DNA of 64,000 nucleotides from Deinococcus aquaticus (GTDB lineage: Bacteria > Deinococcota > Deinococci > Deinococcales > Deinococcaceae): NCBI RefSeq assembly GCF_028622095.1, contig NZ_CP115165.1, positions 558,001 to 622,000 of the forward strand, given 5' to 3'. The notes under the pieces are model-generated. The model saw only the letters and a list, made by a program, of their open reading frames with translations, ran no database searches and had not been told where the DNA came from. This document shows positions 21,501 through 31,042 of the stretch, piece after piece. A program made the position numbers and the translations under genes. Each line of letters opens with the position of its first letter. Position 1 is the first letter of the stretch.

Positions 21501-21815
21501 ATGGCATGGACGCTGCTGTTTATCGCCGGTCTGCTGGAAGTCGGCTGGGCCATCGGTCTGAAGTACACAGAGGGCTTTACCCGCCCGCTCCCCACGGTTC
21601 TCACGGTGGCCAGCATGATCGCCAGCATGGCGCTGCTGGGGCTGGCGACCAAGACGCTGCCTATCGGCACGGCGTACGGCGTGTGGGTTGGCATCGGCGC
21701 GGTCGGGGCCGGGATTCTGGGCATCGTGCTGCTGGGCGAGTCGGCCAGTCCGGCGCGGCTGGCGTTCATGGCGCTGATGGTCGTGGCGATCATCGGCCTG
21801 AAAGTCACGAGCTGA
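21501..21815 (+). CDS. gdx: guanidinium exporter, SMR family (Gdx/SugE subtype)
   Basis: 104 residues, four membrane helices, small multidrug resistance family. It has the essential Glu13 in [17 protein letters not shown]; the Trp three residues later and [14 protein letters not shown] in helix 3 are marks of the Gdx (formerly SugE) subtype, which exchanges guanidinium for protons, as opposed to the EmrE/Qac subtype. The ATG at 21501 has GGAGG at six bases. The riboswitch just upstream independently supports guanidinium as substrate. A second SMR gene at 29309 lacks these marks. Confidence 0.92.
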   Translation: MAWTLLFIAGLLEVGWAIGLKYTEGFTRPLPTVLTVASMIASMALLGLATKTLPIGTAYGVWVGIGAVGAGILGIVLLGESASPARLAFMALMVVAIIGLKVTS

Positions 21816-21851
21816 CGGGCTGTCTCGGCTAGGCCGATTGCTCCGCCGGGT

Positions 21852-22937
21852 TCAGGCGTCCACGCCGACCGCTTCGCTGACGCTGCGCAGGCCGTCGCGT
21901 TCCAGCAGGGCGGTCAGCCCGGTGTGGAGGCGGCGCACAAGGCCGGGGCCCTCGTAGACCAGGGCGGAGTACACCTCGGTCAGAGAGGCCCCGGCGCGGA
22001 TCTTGTCGTAGGCGTCCTGTGCGGTGAAGATGCCGCCCACGCCGACGATGGGGGTGCGCCCGGCGGTCTGGCGGTACGCGGCGCGGATCAGCTCGGTGCT
22101 GCGGGTGGTCAGGGGGCGTCCGCTGAGGCCGCCGGCCTGCGTCTGGTGCGGGTGGGTGAGGCCGCTGCGGTCCAGGGTGGTGTTGCTGATGATCAGGCCG
22201 GACGCTCCGGCGTTCACGACGGCGTCCACGCTGGCCTCGAAGTCGGCGGGGTGCAGGTCCGGCGCGAGTTTCACCAGGACGGGCGGGGTGCTGAGGGTCC
22301 GCACGCGCCCGGCTTCCACGCCGTCCACGACAGCCCGGACGAGCGCGGCCAGTTCGTCGGCGGCCTGCAGGGCGCGCAGGCCCGGCGTGTTGGGGCTGCT
22401 GACGTTGACGACGAAGGCGTCGGCCACGTCCTGCAGGGCCGTGACGCACTTCAGGTAGTCGTCGGTGGCGGCCTCATTGGGCGTGAGTTTGTTCTTGCCG
22501 ATGTTCACCCACACAGGCGCGGTGCGTTCCCGCAGAGCGTGCAGGTGGGCGTGCAGGTCGGCCGTGCCGGCGTTGTTGAAGCCCATGCGGTTGATCAGCG
22601 CGCCGTCGGGCGGCAGGCGGAACAGGCGGGGGCGGTCGTTCCCGGCCTGCGGGAGCGGCGTGACCGTCCCGACTTCCAGGAAGCCGAAGCCCAGGGCGCT
22701 GAAGGCGGGGACGGCCACGCCGTTCTTGTCGAGTCCGGCGGCCAGTCCGACCGGACTGCTGAAGGTGCGGCCCCACAGCGTCTGCGCTAGCGCGGGCGTG
22801 GCGGGCGCGGTCACGCGGCGGGCCAGGGCGGGCCACGCGGGCACGCGCGACGCGAGTTCCAGTCCGGCGATGGTGAGGTGGTGGGCGTCCTCGGCGTCCA
22901 GGCGGAACAGCAGCGGCTTGATCAGCGAACGGTACAC
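21852..22937 (-). CDS. pyrD: dihydroorotate dehydrogenase (quinone), class 2
   Basis: 361 residues. It oxidises dihydroorotate to orotate with quinone as acceptor at the membrane. Class 2 traits are the N-terminal SLIKPLLFRLDAEDAHHLTIAGLELA amphipathic segment, SSPVGLAAGLDKNGVAVPAFSALGFGFLEVGTVTPLPQ, NRMGFNNAG, and VNVSSPNTPGLRALQ with the catalytic Ser. FMN-site residues follow in VLVKLAPD, IISNTTLDR and GVGGIFTAQDAYDKIRAGA. The GTG at 22937 lies seven bases after a minus-strand TATCCT, so the gene is leaderless; a longer frame to 23015 runs through a non-coding repeat and was rejected. Confidence 0.94.
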   Translation of the reverse strand: MYRSLIKPLLFRLDAEDAHHLTIAGLELASRVPAWPALARRVTAPATPALAQTLWGRTFSSPVGLAAGLDKNGVAVPAFSALGFGFLEVGTVTPLPQAGNDRPRLFRLPPDGALINRMGFNNAGTADLHAHLHALRERTAPVWVNIGKNKLTPNEAATDDYLKCVTALQDVADAFVVNVSSPNTPGLRALQAADELAALVRAVVDGVEAGRVRTLSTPPVLVKLAPDLHPADFEASVDAVVNAGASGLIISNTTLDRSGLTHPHQTQAGGLSGRPLTTRSTELIRAAYRQTAGRTPIVGVGGIFTAQDAYDKIRAGASLTEVYSALVYEGPGLVRRLHTGLTALLERDGLRSVSEAVGVDA

Positions 22938-22959
22938 GGACCCCAGGATAGGGGATGAA

Positions 22960-23000
22960 GGAGGGGTGATGGACACCTGCGCGGCCTCCATCACCCCTCC
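22960..23000. repeat. dispersed intergenic inverted repeat (copy with 14-bp perfect arms)
   Basis: GGAGGGGTGATGGA (22960-22973) and its perfect reverse complement TCCATCACCCCTCC (22987-23000) flank a 13-base loop. It lies between the Rrf2 gene stop and pyrD, where it could terminate rrf2 transcripts. It shares the GGTGATGGA/TCCATCACC core with the repeats at 28515 and 33927. Confidence 0.75.
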
Positions 23001-23011
23001 CCCACTGCCCG

Positions 23012-23470
<459 letters not shown>

Positions 23471-23593
23471 GCCGGTCATTCTACCCCCTAATTCCGGGCG
23501 TAGTGTAAGGAATTCAGGAGTTAACAGGAATGATTCTCATCTGTGCCGGGGGCGTGCCAGCCCGGCCCTGACAGACACGGGTAGCATGGGCGC

Positions 23594-24778
23594 ATGCCGG
23601 TCGTGTTCATTCATGGGGTCGCGGTGCGCGAGCAGGGCGAGAGCGGCTGGGAGGACGTACGGCACGCCACGCAGGGCATCGAGTGGCCTGCCGTGCAGGC
23701 GGCGCTGCGCCTTCACCTCGCGCCGGTCCTGAATCCGGACGCGCCGGAGCGGGTGCGGGTGGACCGCGTGTACTGGGGGGACCTGGGCGCGCAGTACTCG
23801 CGGGGCGGGTTGTTCCGCGCTGCCCGTGCGGAGGCCGCGCCGGACCCTGCGCCTGCCGACCTGAGCGACGAGGATCTGGGCGAGGCGCTGGAACGCCGCC
23901 TGCGGGCCGCGCACCCGCTGGGTGACTGGCCGGACGTGATCGCGGCGGCGTGGGAGGCCGCCCGCGACCGTTCATTGCAGGCCATGGTGGCGGACCTGCC
24001 GGCCGCCGAGCAGTGGGGCGTGCTGGAGGCGGCGGTCGAGGGACGGTTGGGCCGTAGTCCCGCGCCGCCCCGTTCGCGCCGCCGGTCCCGGCACGGGGCG
24101 TTCCGGCGGCTGGAACTGCCACCGGCGCCACACCTTCCGGCGGGGCTGCAACTGTCGCAGCGGCGGAACGTGCAGCGGGCCATGCTGGAACTGCGCCGCC
24201 CTCTGGAGGCGTTCGTGCCGCTGTTCGTGGGAGACGTGCTGGCGTACCTGAACACGCGCGGCACGCCGGACACGCCGGGACCGATTCCGCAGCGGGTGCT
24301 GGGGGCGCTGCGCGCGGCGCACGCGGCCCGCACGCACCCGCACGAGCCGCTGGTGGTCCTGACGCACTCGATGGGCGGGCAACTCATGCATGACGCGCTG
24401 AGTGCGTTCCTGCCAGCCGATCCGGAGTTCCGGGACCTACGGGTGGACTTCTGGTGCGCGGCGGGCAGTCAGGTGGGGTTGTTCCATGAGCTGGGCGTCA
24501 CGCTGGGCGGCCTGCCGGGCACGCCGGACGCCGTTCCGTCCGCGCGGCTGGGGTACTTCTGGAACGTGTGGGCGTACTCGGACCTGCTGAGTTTCCGGGC
24601 GCAGGGAGTCGTGCCGGGCGCGCACGACACGGCCTTTCCGCTGCCGGGGCTGGTGCGGTCCGATCACGTGGCGTACCTGACCGACGCGGACTTCTACCGC
24701 ACGCTGGCCGCGAAGGTGCAGGTGCACGCGGGGCCGGGACCGTCCGGGGCACCGCGCCCGTTAGAATCCGGCCCGTGA
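23594..24778 (+). CDS. alpha/beta-hydrolase-like serine hydrolase
   Basis: 394 residues. It starts with an oxyanion-type strand VVFIHGVAV. A nucleophile elbow LVVLTHSMGGQLMHDAL lies near residues 253-269, and a candidate catalytic His occurs in RSDHVAYLTDADFY near the C-terminus. The middle ~150 residues are charged and Ala-rich, with a basic patch (PRSRRRSRHGAFRR). No signal peptide. Substrate unknown. The ATG at 23594 is six bases past TAGCAT (23582-23587), hence leaderless. It is the first gene of an operon with pabBA and pabC, joined by GTGA overlaps, so a role near p-aminobenzoate or folate metabolism is possible but only inferred. Confidence 0.75.
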   Translation: MPVVFIHGVAVREQGESGWEDVRHATQGIEWPAVQAALRLHLAPVLNPDAPERVRVDRVYWGDLGAQYSRGGLFRAARAEAAPDPAPADLSDEDLGEALERRLRAAHPLGDWPDVIAAAWEAARDRSLQAMVADLPAAEQWGVLEAAVEGRLGRSPAPPRSRRRSRHGAFRRLELPPAPHLPAGLQLSQRRNVQRAMLELRRPLEAFVPLFVGDVLAYLNTRGTPDTPGPIPQRVLGALRAAHAARTHPHEPLVVLTHSMGGQLMHDALSAFLPADPEFRDLRVDFWCAAGSQVGLFHELGVTLGGLPGTPDAVPSARLGYFWNVWAYSDLLSFRAQGVVPGAHDTAFPLPGLVRSDHVAYLTDADFYRTLAAKVQVHAGPGPSGAPRPLESGP

Positions 24779-26703
24779 ACGGCCCCGCTGCCCTGCCTGA
24801 CCGCCTCTTCCCTGCCCGGCCCTCCCCGGCGGATGTGCTGCGCCGCCTGCGCACAGCGGGCGCGCCGGGCGTGGTGCTGCTGGAGTCGCTGGGGCCGGTC
24901 GTGCCGTACGGGTCGCGGTCGTTCCTGAGCGCATGGCCGGTGCAGGTGTCGCACGAGTTACCGCCCCGCCCGCCGGGAGACGCGTTCTTTCCGGCGTGGC
25001 TGGGTGGCCTGAAGTACGAGGCGGCCCGCACGTTCGGGCTGGCCGCGCACGCCCCGCACGGCGAGGCGATGTGGTGGGGCGAGTACCCGTCCGGGCTGGT
25101 GTGGGACCGCGCGGCCGGCACGCTGGAAGTCGTGGGCGAGCCGCACGTGGACTGGGCGGCGCTGCTGGCGCTTGACCCCGCAGCGGAGCCGACGCTGAGC
25201 GTGGGGCCGTTCGGCGCGGACGACGTGGATTACCCGGCGGGCGTGCGGGCCGTGCAGGACCTGATCCGCGCCGGTGAGGTGTATCAGGTGAACCTGTCGC
25301 GCGGCGTGCGGGCCGGGGCGACCGGTGATCCGCTGGCGGCGTACCTGCGGCTGCGCGAGGTGAATCCCAGTCCGTTCATGGCCTTCGCGGACCTGGGCAC
25401 CGAGGTGGTCGTGTCGTGCAGCCCGGAGCGGCTGGTGCGGTGGCAGCGTGACCCGAGCGGGCAGGGGGATGAACTGAGTGCGCGGCCCATCGCAGGCACC
25501 CGGCGGCGCGGCGAGACGCCCGCCGAGGACGCCGCCCTGGAAGCCGAGCTGCGCGCCAGTAGCAAGGAGGTCGCCGAGCACACCATGCTGGTGGACCTCG
25601 TGCGGCACGACCTGGGCCGCGTGGCCGCGCCGGGCACAGTAAGCGTGCCGGACCTGATGCTGGTCGAACGCTACAGCCACGTGATGCACCTGGTGTCGGA
25701 GGTCACGGCGCAGGCCCGCGCGGACGTGACGCTACGCGAGGTGCTGGCCGCCACCTTCCCCGGCGGGACGATCACGGGCGCGCCCAAGGAGCGGGTCATG
25801 GAGGCCATCGCGGCGCTGGAGCCGGGGCCGCGCGGCTGGTACACCGGGGCGCTGGGCATCGTGAGCGGCGCGGCCGTGGACCTGAACATCCTGATCCGCA
25901 CGGCGGCCTTCACGCGGAACGAGACGGGGGACTGGACGGTGGAGGTCCGCGCGGGCGGCGGGACCGTCATCGACGCCGACCCGGCGCGCGAGGCGCAGGA
26001 GACCGTCCACAAGGCCCAGGCCCTCCTGAGCGTGCTGGCGGGCGTGCCGGGCCGCGCCGCGCAGCCGCCGGCACCGCCCACGCCGGGCGTGCCGTGGTCG
26101 CCTCCGCCCGCTGCCACGCGCACGGGGCTGCGGGTGCTGCTGCTGGACAACCGCGACTCGTTCACCTGGAATCTGGTGCATGACCTGCGGGCGCTGGGCG
26201 CGCAGGTGGACGTGCGCGGCCAGGACGAACCGCTGGCGGACCTGCTGGCCCTGACCCCGGACGCCGTGCTGGTCGGCCCCGGCCCGGGCACGCCGGAGTC
26301 CAGTGGGGTCACGCTGCCCCTGACCCGCGCGTGCCTGGAGGGGGGCCTCCCGCTGCTGGGCGTGTGCCTGGGGCATCAGGCGCTGGGGCAGGTACTGGGC
26401 GGCCGGGTGGAACGGGCGCAGCCGGTGCACGGGCGGCCCGAGTTCGCACGGCACGCCGGGACCGGCCTGTTCGCGGGCGTGCCGCAGGACGCGCCGTTCG
26501 GGCGGTACCACTCGCTGGTGGTGCGCGGCCTGAACCCGGCGTTCGTAACGGCCATCAGCACGGACGGCGAGGTCATGGCGCTGGAGGTACCGGGGCGGCC
26601 CGCATGGGGCGTGCAGTTCCACCCGGAAAGCGTCCTGAGTCCCGCCGGGCGCACCCTGCTGGGCAACTGGCTGACCCTGAGCGCCGCGTGGCGGGGCCAG
26701 TGA
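24775..26703 (+). CDS. PabB-PabA fusion: aminodeoxychorismate synthase (TrpE/PhzE-like motif)
   Basis: 642 residues. Residues ~1-425 are a chorismate-binding component I; residues ~452-640 are a class I glutamine amidotransferase with Cys531 (GVCLGHQA), His616 and Glu618 (FHPES). It should make 4-amino-4-deoxychorismate using glutamine ammonia, because the next gene encodes a PabC-type lyase. The order (synthase first, amidotransferase last) is that of rhizobial TrpEG and PhzE. The key motif reads PIAGT (238-242) as in anthranilate synthases, not the PIKGT of typical PabB. Anthranilate synthase therefore remains an alternative. GTG start overlaps the hydrolase stop. Confidence 0.82.
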   Translation: MNGPAALPDRLFPARPSPADVLRRLRTAGAPGVVLLESLGPVVPYGSRSFLSAWPVQVSHELPPRPPGDAFFPAWLGGLKYEAARTFGLAAHAPHGEAMWWGEYPSGLVWDRAAGTLEVVGEPHVDWAALLALDPAAEPTLSVGPFGADDVDYPAGVRAVQDLIRAGEVYQVNLSRGVRAGATGDPLAAYLRLREVNPSPFMAFADLGTEVVVSCSPERLVRWQRDPSGQGDELSARPIAGTRRRGETPAEDAALEAELRASSKEVAEHTMLVDLVRHDLGRVAAPGTVSVPDLMLVERYSHVMHLVSEVTAQARADVTLREVLAATFPGGTITGAPKERVMEAIAALEPGPRGWYTGALGIVSGAAVDLNILIRTAAFTRNETGDWTVEVRAGGGTVIDADPAREAQETVHKAQALLSVLAGVPGRAAQPPAPPTPGVPWSPPPAATRTGLRVLLLDNRDSFTWNLVHDLRALGAQVDVRGQDEPLADLLALTPDAVLVGPGPGTPESSGVTLPLTRACLEGGLPLLGVCLGHQALGQVLGGRVERAQPVHGRPEFARHAGTGLFAGVPQDAPFGRYHSLVVRGLNPAFVTAISTDGEVMALEVPGRPAWGVQFHPESVLSPAGRTLLGNWLTLSAAWRGQ

Positions 26704-27410
26704 AGGCCCTGCCGGACGGCGTGAACGACCCGGCGTGGCTGCACGGTGCGTCGGCCTTCACGACCGTCCGCACGCGGCTGGGCGCGGCGCTGCTGTGGCC
26801 AGAGCACCTCGCACGACTACGGCATACCTGCGCGTTCCTGGGCCTCCCTGACCCGGACCCCGACCTGCCCCCGCCCAACCCGCACGCCTGGGGCCTGCTG
26901 CGCGTGACCGTCATGGAAGGCGGCACCTTCGCCTCGCACCGCCCCCTGACGCCCGGCCCCCGCCCGGAAGGCGGCGTGACCATCCGCCTGACCGGCGTGC
27001 AGGTCCACCCGCAGCTGGGCGCGCACAAGACCGGCAATTACCTCCCGTACCGCCTCGCCACGCGGGAGGCCGCGCCCGCCTTCGAGGGCCTGCTGCTGGA
27101 CGCATACGGGCAGGTGGTCGACGGCAGCCGCACCTCGCCCCTGCTGGAACTGGGCGGGGAACTGGTCGTCCCGGCGGGCGGCCTGCCCTCCGTGACCCGC
27201 GCCGCTTTCCTGCGCAGCACACCGCACGTGACCCGCCCCGTCCACGCGGGCGAACTGGCCCGAGTCACCCGCGCGTGGGTGTGCGGCAGCGGCGTGGGCA
27301 CCGTGCCCGTGGCCCGCATCGAGGGCCTGAGCGGCGAGTGCCCAGCGCGTGACCTGGGTGTGCAGTGGCCAGATACGACCGACCCGGCGCTCGTCTGGCC
27401 CGGCGGTTGA
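26700..27410 (+). CDS. pabC: class IV aminotransferase, aminodeoxychorismate lyase (PabC-like)
   Basis: 236 residues, short for the family but complete. PLP-fold type IV features are ASAFTTVRTRLGAALLWPEHLARL, the PLP Lys in GAHKTGNYLPYRLATREA, LLLDAYGQVVDGSRTSPLLEL and LPSVTRAAFL. With PabBA it would release pyruvate from aminodeoxychorismate to give p-aminobenzoate for folate. The GTG at 26700 overlaps the pabBA stop. Assignment as PabC, not a D-amino or branched-chain aminotransferase, rests mainly on the operon context. Confidence 0.82.
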   Translation: MKALPDGVNDPAWLHGASAFTTVRTRLGAALLWPEHLARLRHTCAFLGLPDPDPDLPPPNPHAWGLLRVTVMEGGTFASHRPLTPGPRPEGGVTIRLTGVQVHPQLGAHKTGNYLPYRLATREAAPAFEGLLLDAYGQVVDGSRTSPLLELGGELVVPAGGLPSVTRAAFLRSTPHVTRPVHAGELARVTRAWVCGSGVGTVPVARIEGLSGECPARDLGVQWPDTTDPALVWPGG

Positions 27411-27420
27411 AGATCACCGC

Positions 27421-27449
27421 TTGACGTGGCCCCGCCTGGCTGAAAGCAT
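27421..27449 (+). promoter_or_regulatory. candidate promoter of the lactonase gene
   Basis: TTGACG (27421-27426), 17-base spacer, AAGCAT (27444-27449), then GA. Same arrangement as the liv promoter at 15170-15198. About 80 bases of leader with CTGGAGG before the ATG. Confidence 0.5.
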
Positions 27450-27530
27450 GACCTCCTGACACAACACATCAGCCGGGGGGCGGGTCGGCGCGGCCTGCCG
27501 CCTGGGGCTTCACAGCCTCTGGAGGTCCGC

Positions 27531-28502
27531 ATGAGTGCACAGACCGTTACCGGCCCCGTTCCTGCCAGCGAACTGGGATTCACCCTGCCGCACGAGCACG
27601 TCCTGTTCGGGTACCCCGGGTATCAGGGCGACCTGACGCTCGGCCCGTTCGACCGGGAGGCGGCCCTGAGTGTCTGCGTGGACGTGGCCCGCAGTCTCCT
27701 GTCGCGTGGTGTGCGGACGCTGGTGGACGCCACCCCGAACGAGTGCGGGCGTGACCCGGCGTTCCTGCGGGACCTGAGCGAACGCAGCGGCCTGCGGATC
27801 CTGTGCAGCAGCGGTTACTACTACGAGGGTGAGGGGGCCACCACGTACTTCAAGTTCCGGGCGTCCCTGGGTGGCGGCGAGGCCGAGATCGAGGAACTGA
27901 TGCGCCACGAGGTCACGGCAGGCATCGGCACGAGCGGCGTGCGGGCCGGGGTGATCAAACTGGCCAGCAGCCGCGACGCGATCACGCCGTACGAGCAGAT
28001 GTTCTTCCGGGCGGCCGCGCGCGTGCAGCGCGACACGGGCGTGCCGATCATCACGCACACGCAGGAGGGGCGGCAGGGGCCGCAGCAGGCGCAGTTGCTG
28101 CTGTCGCACGGCGCGGACCCGGCCCGGATCATGATCGGGCACATGGACGGCAACACGGACCCCGCGTACCACCGCGAGACGCTGTCGCACGGCGTGAGTA
28201 TCGCCTTCGACCGCCTCGGCCTTCAGGGGCTGGTGGGCACGCCCACCGACGCGCAGCGCCTGGACGTGCTGACCACCCTGCTGGGCGAGGGCTTCGCGGA
28301 CCGGATCCTGCTGTCGCACGATTCGATCTGGCAGTGGCTGGGCCGCCCCATTCCCATGCCGGACGCCATCCTGGGCGCCGTGAAGGAGTGGCACCCCCGG
28401 CACCTGACGGATGACATCCTGCCGGAACTGGAGCGGCGGGGGGTGGGGGCCGAGCAGCTGCGGCAGATGACGGTCGGGAACCCCGCGCGGCTGTTCGGCT
28501 GA
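27531..28502 (+). CDS. phosphotriesterase-like lactonase (PLL)
   Basis: 323-residue amidohydrolase (TIM barrel with binuclear metal site). Metal ligands are His-x-His in LPHEHVLFG, the bridging Lys in AGVIKLASS, His in PIITHTQEG and IMIGHMDGN, and Asp in LLSHDSIW. The sequence is highly similar throughout to the D. radiodurans PLL lactonase as I recall it (GATTYFKFRASLG, SRDAITPYEQ). That enzyme hydrolyses gamma- and delta-lactones and weakly organophosphates. ATG at 27531 has TGGAGG. Monocistronic. Confidence 0.93.
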   Translation: MSAQTVTGPVPASELGFTLPHEHVLFGYPGYQGDLTLGPFDREAALSVCVDVARSLLSRGVRTLVDATPNECGRDPAFLRDLSERSGLRILCSSGYYYEGEGATTYFKFRASLGGGEAEIEELMRHEVTAGIGTSGVRAGVIKLASSRDAITPYEQMFFRAAARVQRDTGVPIITHTQEGRQGPQQAQLLLSHGADPARIMIGHMDGNTDPAYHRETLSHGVSIAFDRLGLQGLVGTPTDAQRLDVLTTLLGEGFADRILLSHDSIWQWLGRPIPMPDAILGAVKEWHPRHLTDDILPELERRGVGAEQLRQMTVGNPARLFG

Positions 28503-28514
28503 GGAACGGGCGGC

Positions 28515-28547
28515 GGTGATGGAGTGAAGCTCATTGTCTCCATCACC
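28515..28547. repeat. dispersed intergenic inverted repeat, copy 3
   Basis: GGTGATGGAG (28515-28524) and its reverse complement CTCCATCACC (28538-28547) flank a 13-base loop just after the lactonase stop. Core identical to the copies at 22960 and 33927. A CCCCCATCAAC tail (28557-28567) recalls the outer arms of other copies. Confidence 0.7.
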
Positions 28548-28572
28548 CATTAGCTATCCCCCATCAACAGAC

Positions 28573-28603
28573 GGGCGGCCCGGTCGCTGTGACCGGGCCG
28601 CCC
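28573..28603. terminator. bidirectional hairpin terminator
   Basis: GGGCGGCCCGGTC / GACCGGGCCGCCC, 13-bp perfect stem with a GCTGT loop, between convergent genes. Only short T runs follow on each strand (TGTTAG; TCTGTT). Confidence 0.7.
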
Positions 28604-28620
28604 TGTTAGTGCGTGCGGGG

Positions 28621-29205
<585 letters not shown>

Positions 29206-29308
29206 ACCAGCGTTTTAGCATGAGGAGCATGTGACTGGCGAGGGACAAGCGGGCAGGGCCGCCCCGGCGTTTGCTTCATGTTCGGGTGGCGGGGCATGCT
29301 GCGCGGGT

Positions 29309-29653
29309 ATGTCACTGCCGACTTCCGCTTTGCTGCTGCTGGGTTTCGCCATCGTCTCGGAGGTCGTCGCGACGGCGGCGCTGCGGGCCAGTGAGGGGTT
29401 CTCCCGTCCGGGGCCGTCGGTGCTGACGGTGGTGGGGTACGGCGTGGCGTTCTGGTTGATGGGTCAGGCGCTCAGGACGCTGCCCGTGGGGTACACGTAC
29501 GCCGTGTGGAGTGGGGTGGGGACGGCGCTGGTGGCGGTGATCGGGTGGGTGTACTTCCGGGATGCGTTCAGCTGGCCGGCGCTGGCGGGCGTCGTGCTGA
29601 TCATCGGTGGGGTGGCGCTGCTGAACGTGGGGGGCGGGCACGGCAGTCAGTAG
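29309..29653 (+). CDS. SMR-family multidrug transporter (EmrE/QacE subtype)
   Basis: 114 residues, four membrane helices. The essential Glu is in AIVSEVVATAALRASEGFSRPG; helix 2-3 contains FWLMGQALRTLPVGYTYAVWSGVGTALVAVIGW, and the helix 4 region follows. It lacks the Gdx-type E-x-x-W, so organic-cation or quaternary-ammonium export is likelier than guanidinium. The start is the ATG at 29309; the frame extends further upstream but the additional residues (Cys/Gly-rich) do not look like an SMR N-terminus. Confidence 0.87.
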   Translation: MSLPTSALLLLGFAIVSEVVATAALRASEGFSRPGPSVLTVVGYGVAFWLMGQALRTLPVGYTYAVWSGVGTALVAVIGWVYFRDAFSWPALAGVVLIIGGVALLNVGGGHGSQ

Positions 29654-29754
29654 GGCCAACTGAAGGGGAGGGGGACGGCCGCTGGGGGCACTGGGGGGGC
29701 CTCTTGGAGGGGAGCGGTACGTTTTGCCCCGCCTGCGTTTCCTATACTGGGTTC

Positions 29755-30744
29755 ATGACTGGTGTGGCCGCCCTGTGCGTTCCGGATGCGACGTTCGACG
29801 CGCGTCTGCGTGAGGTGCTGCGCTCTGACGTGGAGTTCATCGAGTTGATCGGTGACGATCTGGTCGCGGCGGGCGGTAAGCGCGTGCGGCCCACGCTGGT
29901 GCTGCTGGCCGCGCAGGCGCTGGGGGCGCGTCCGGGCGGGGCGGCGGGCGGCCCGGGCGGGTGGGGTGACGTGCTGGATCTGGGCGTGGGCGTGGAGCTG
30001 CTGCACTCGGCGTCGCTGCTGCACGACGACCTGATCGACGATGCCGATACGCGGAGGGGTCAGCAGGCGGCGTTCCGGCGGTTCGGGAACGTGGTGAGCG
30101 TCATGAGTGGTGATTTCATGCTGTCGCGGCTGCTGGTGCTGCTGTCGGGCCTGCCGGGCGGTCCGGTCCTGACGCGCATGTTCGGGCAGACGGCCAGCGT
30201 GATCTGCGAGGGCGAGGTGCTGCAGTTTCAGCTGGCGGCGTACCAGGAGTACGAGGTCCGCCATTACCTGCAGGTGATTCACGGCAAGACGGCCGCCCTG
30301 ACCCAGCTGGCGGCGTCGGCTCCGGCAGTGCTGCTGGGCGCGCCCACGCACGTGCAGGAGGCCCTGGCGACGTTCGGGCGCGAGTACGGCATGGCCTTCC
30401 AGATGCAGGACGACCTGCTGGACCTGTCGGGCGAGGAAGCCGTGATCGGTAAGCCGGTGGGCGGCGACCTGCGCGAGGGCAAGGCGACGCTGCCGGTGCT
30501 GGCGCTGCTGGACGGCCCGCACGCCGACGAGGTGCGCGCCATTGTGGAACGCCGGGCCGCGCAGCCGGGGGACGTGGAGCGAGTGCGGACGCTGGCGGTG
30601 CAGTCGGGCGCGCTGGAGCGTACGCGCGATGAGATTCGCCGCCGGGCGCGGCTGGCGATCGAGGCTCTGGGGGCACTGCCGTCCTCGGAGGCGCGCTCGG
30701 CGCTGGAAGGACTAGCGCAGCGCGAGATCGAACGCCTGACCTGA
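29755..30744 (+). CDS. polyprenyl diphosphate synthase (trans-isoprenyl chain)
   Basis: 329 residues. The two Asp-rich motifs are SLLHDDLIDDADTRRG and FQMQDDLLDL; GGKRVRPTLVLL and IHGKTAALTQLA (Lys-Thr) are also family marks. It condenses isopentenyl diphosphate units, most likely to the side chain of menaquinone; chain length is not predictable with confidence, though small residues before the first Asp motif favour a long product. The ATG at 29755 is six bases after a perfect TATACT (29743-29748), a leaderless transcript. Confidence 0.92.
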   Translation: MTGVAALCVPDATFDARLREVLRSDVEFIELIGDDLVAAGGKRVRPTLVLLAAQALGARPGGAAGGPGGWGDVLDLGVGVELLHSASLLHDDLIDDADTRRGQQAAFRRFGNVVSVMSGDFMLSRLLVLLSGLPGGPVLTRMFGQTASVICEGEVLQFQLAAYQEYEVRHYLQVIHGKTAALTQLAASAPAVLLGAPTHVQEALATFGREYGMAFQMQDDLLDLSGEEAVIGKPVGGDLREGKATLPVLALLDGPHADEVRAIVERRAAQPGDVERVRTLAVQSGALERTRDEIRRRARLAIEALGALPSSEARSALEGLAQREIERLT

Positions 30745-30776
30745 CGGCACCTGGCAGCAGAATCCAGGGAGAGATG

Positions 30777-30806
30777 GGCGGCGACTCCACACCGGGAGTC
30801 GCCGCC
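30777..30806 (+). terminator. terminator after the polyprenyl synthase gene
   Basis: 12-bp perfect stem GGCGGCGACTCC / GGAGTCGCCGCC with a 6-base loop; weak T-run (TGTTT) a few bases on. Confidence 0.65.
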
Positions 30807-31013
30807 GCCCTGTTTGCGGGGTCCAGTTGTGCGGGTTCAGGTCAGGTGATGTCCTGCCGGTCAGGACGCCGGGTGGTGGGTCGAAGATGGAGTGGGCAGG
30901 GCGGTTCTGACCGCCGCAACCTGCCGTTTGTCAGGTCAGCGGGAAGCCCGGCGCAAGAATGATGCGCTGGAAACGGTTCATGTTTTTCGCGTGAGGAGCG
31001 CAGTAAACCGGGG

Positions 31014-31042
31014 TTGACGCCAGATTGAATACTGGATACAAC
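31014..31042 (+). promoter_or_regulatory. promoter of gdhA-gdhB
   Basis: TTGACG (31014-31019), 17-base spacer, TACAAC (31037-31042). Best sigma-70-type pair in the 489-base gap; predicted leader about 185 bases. Confidence 0.6.

Noticed and set aside
23594..24778. Anti-phage or defence hydrolase
   Set aside because: No defence partners around it; it is coupled to p-aminobenzoate genes instead.
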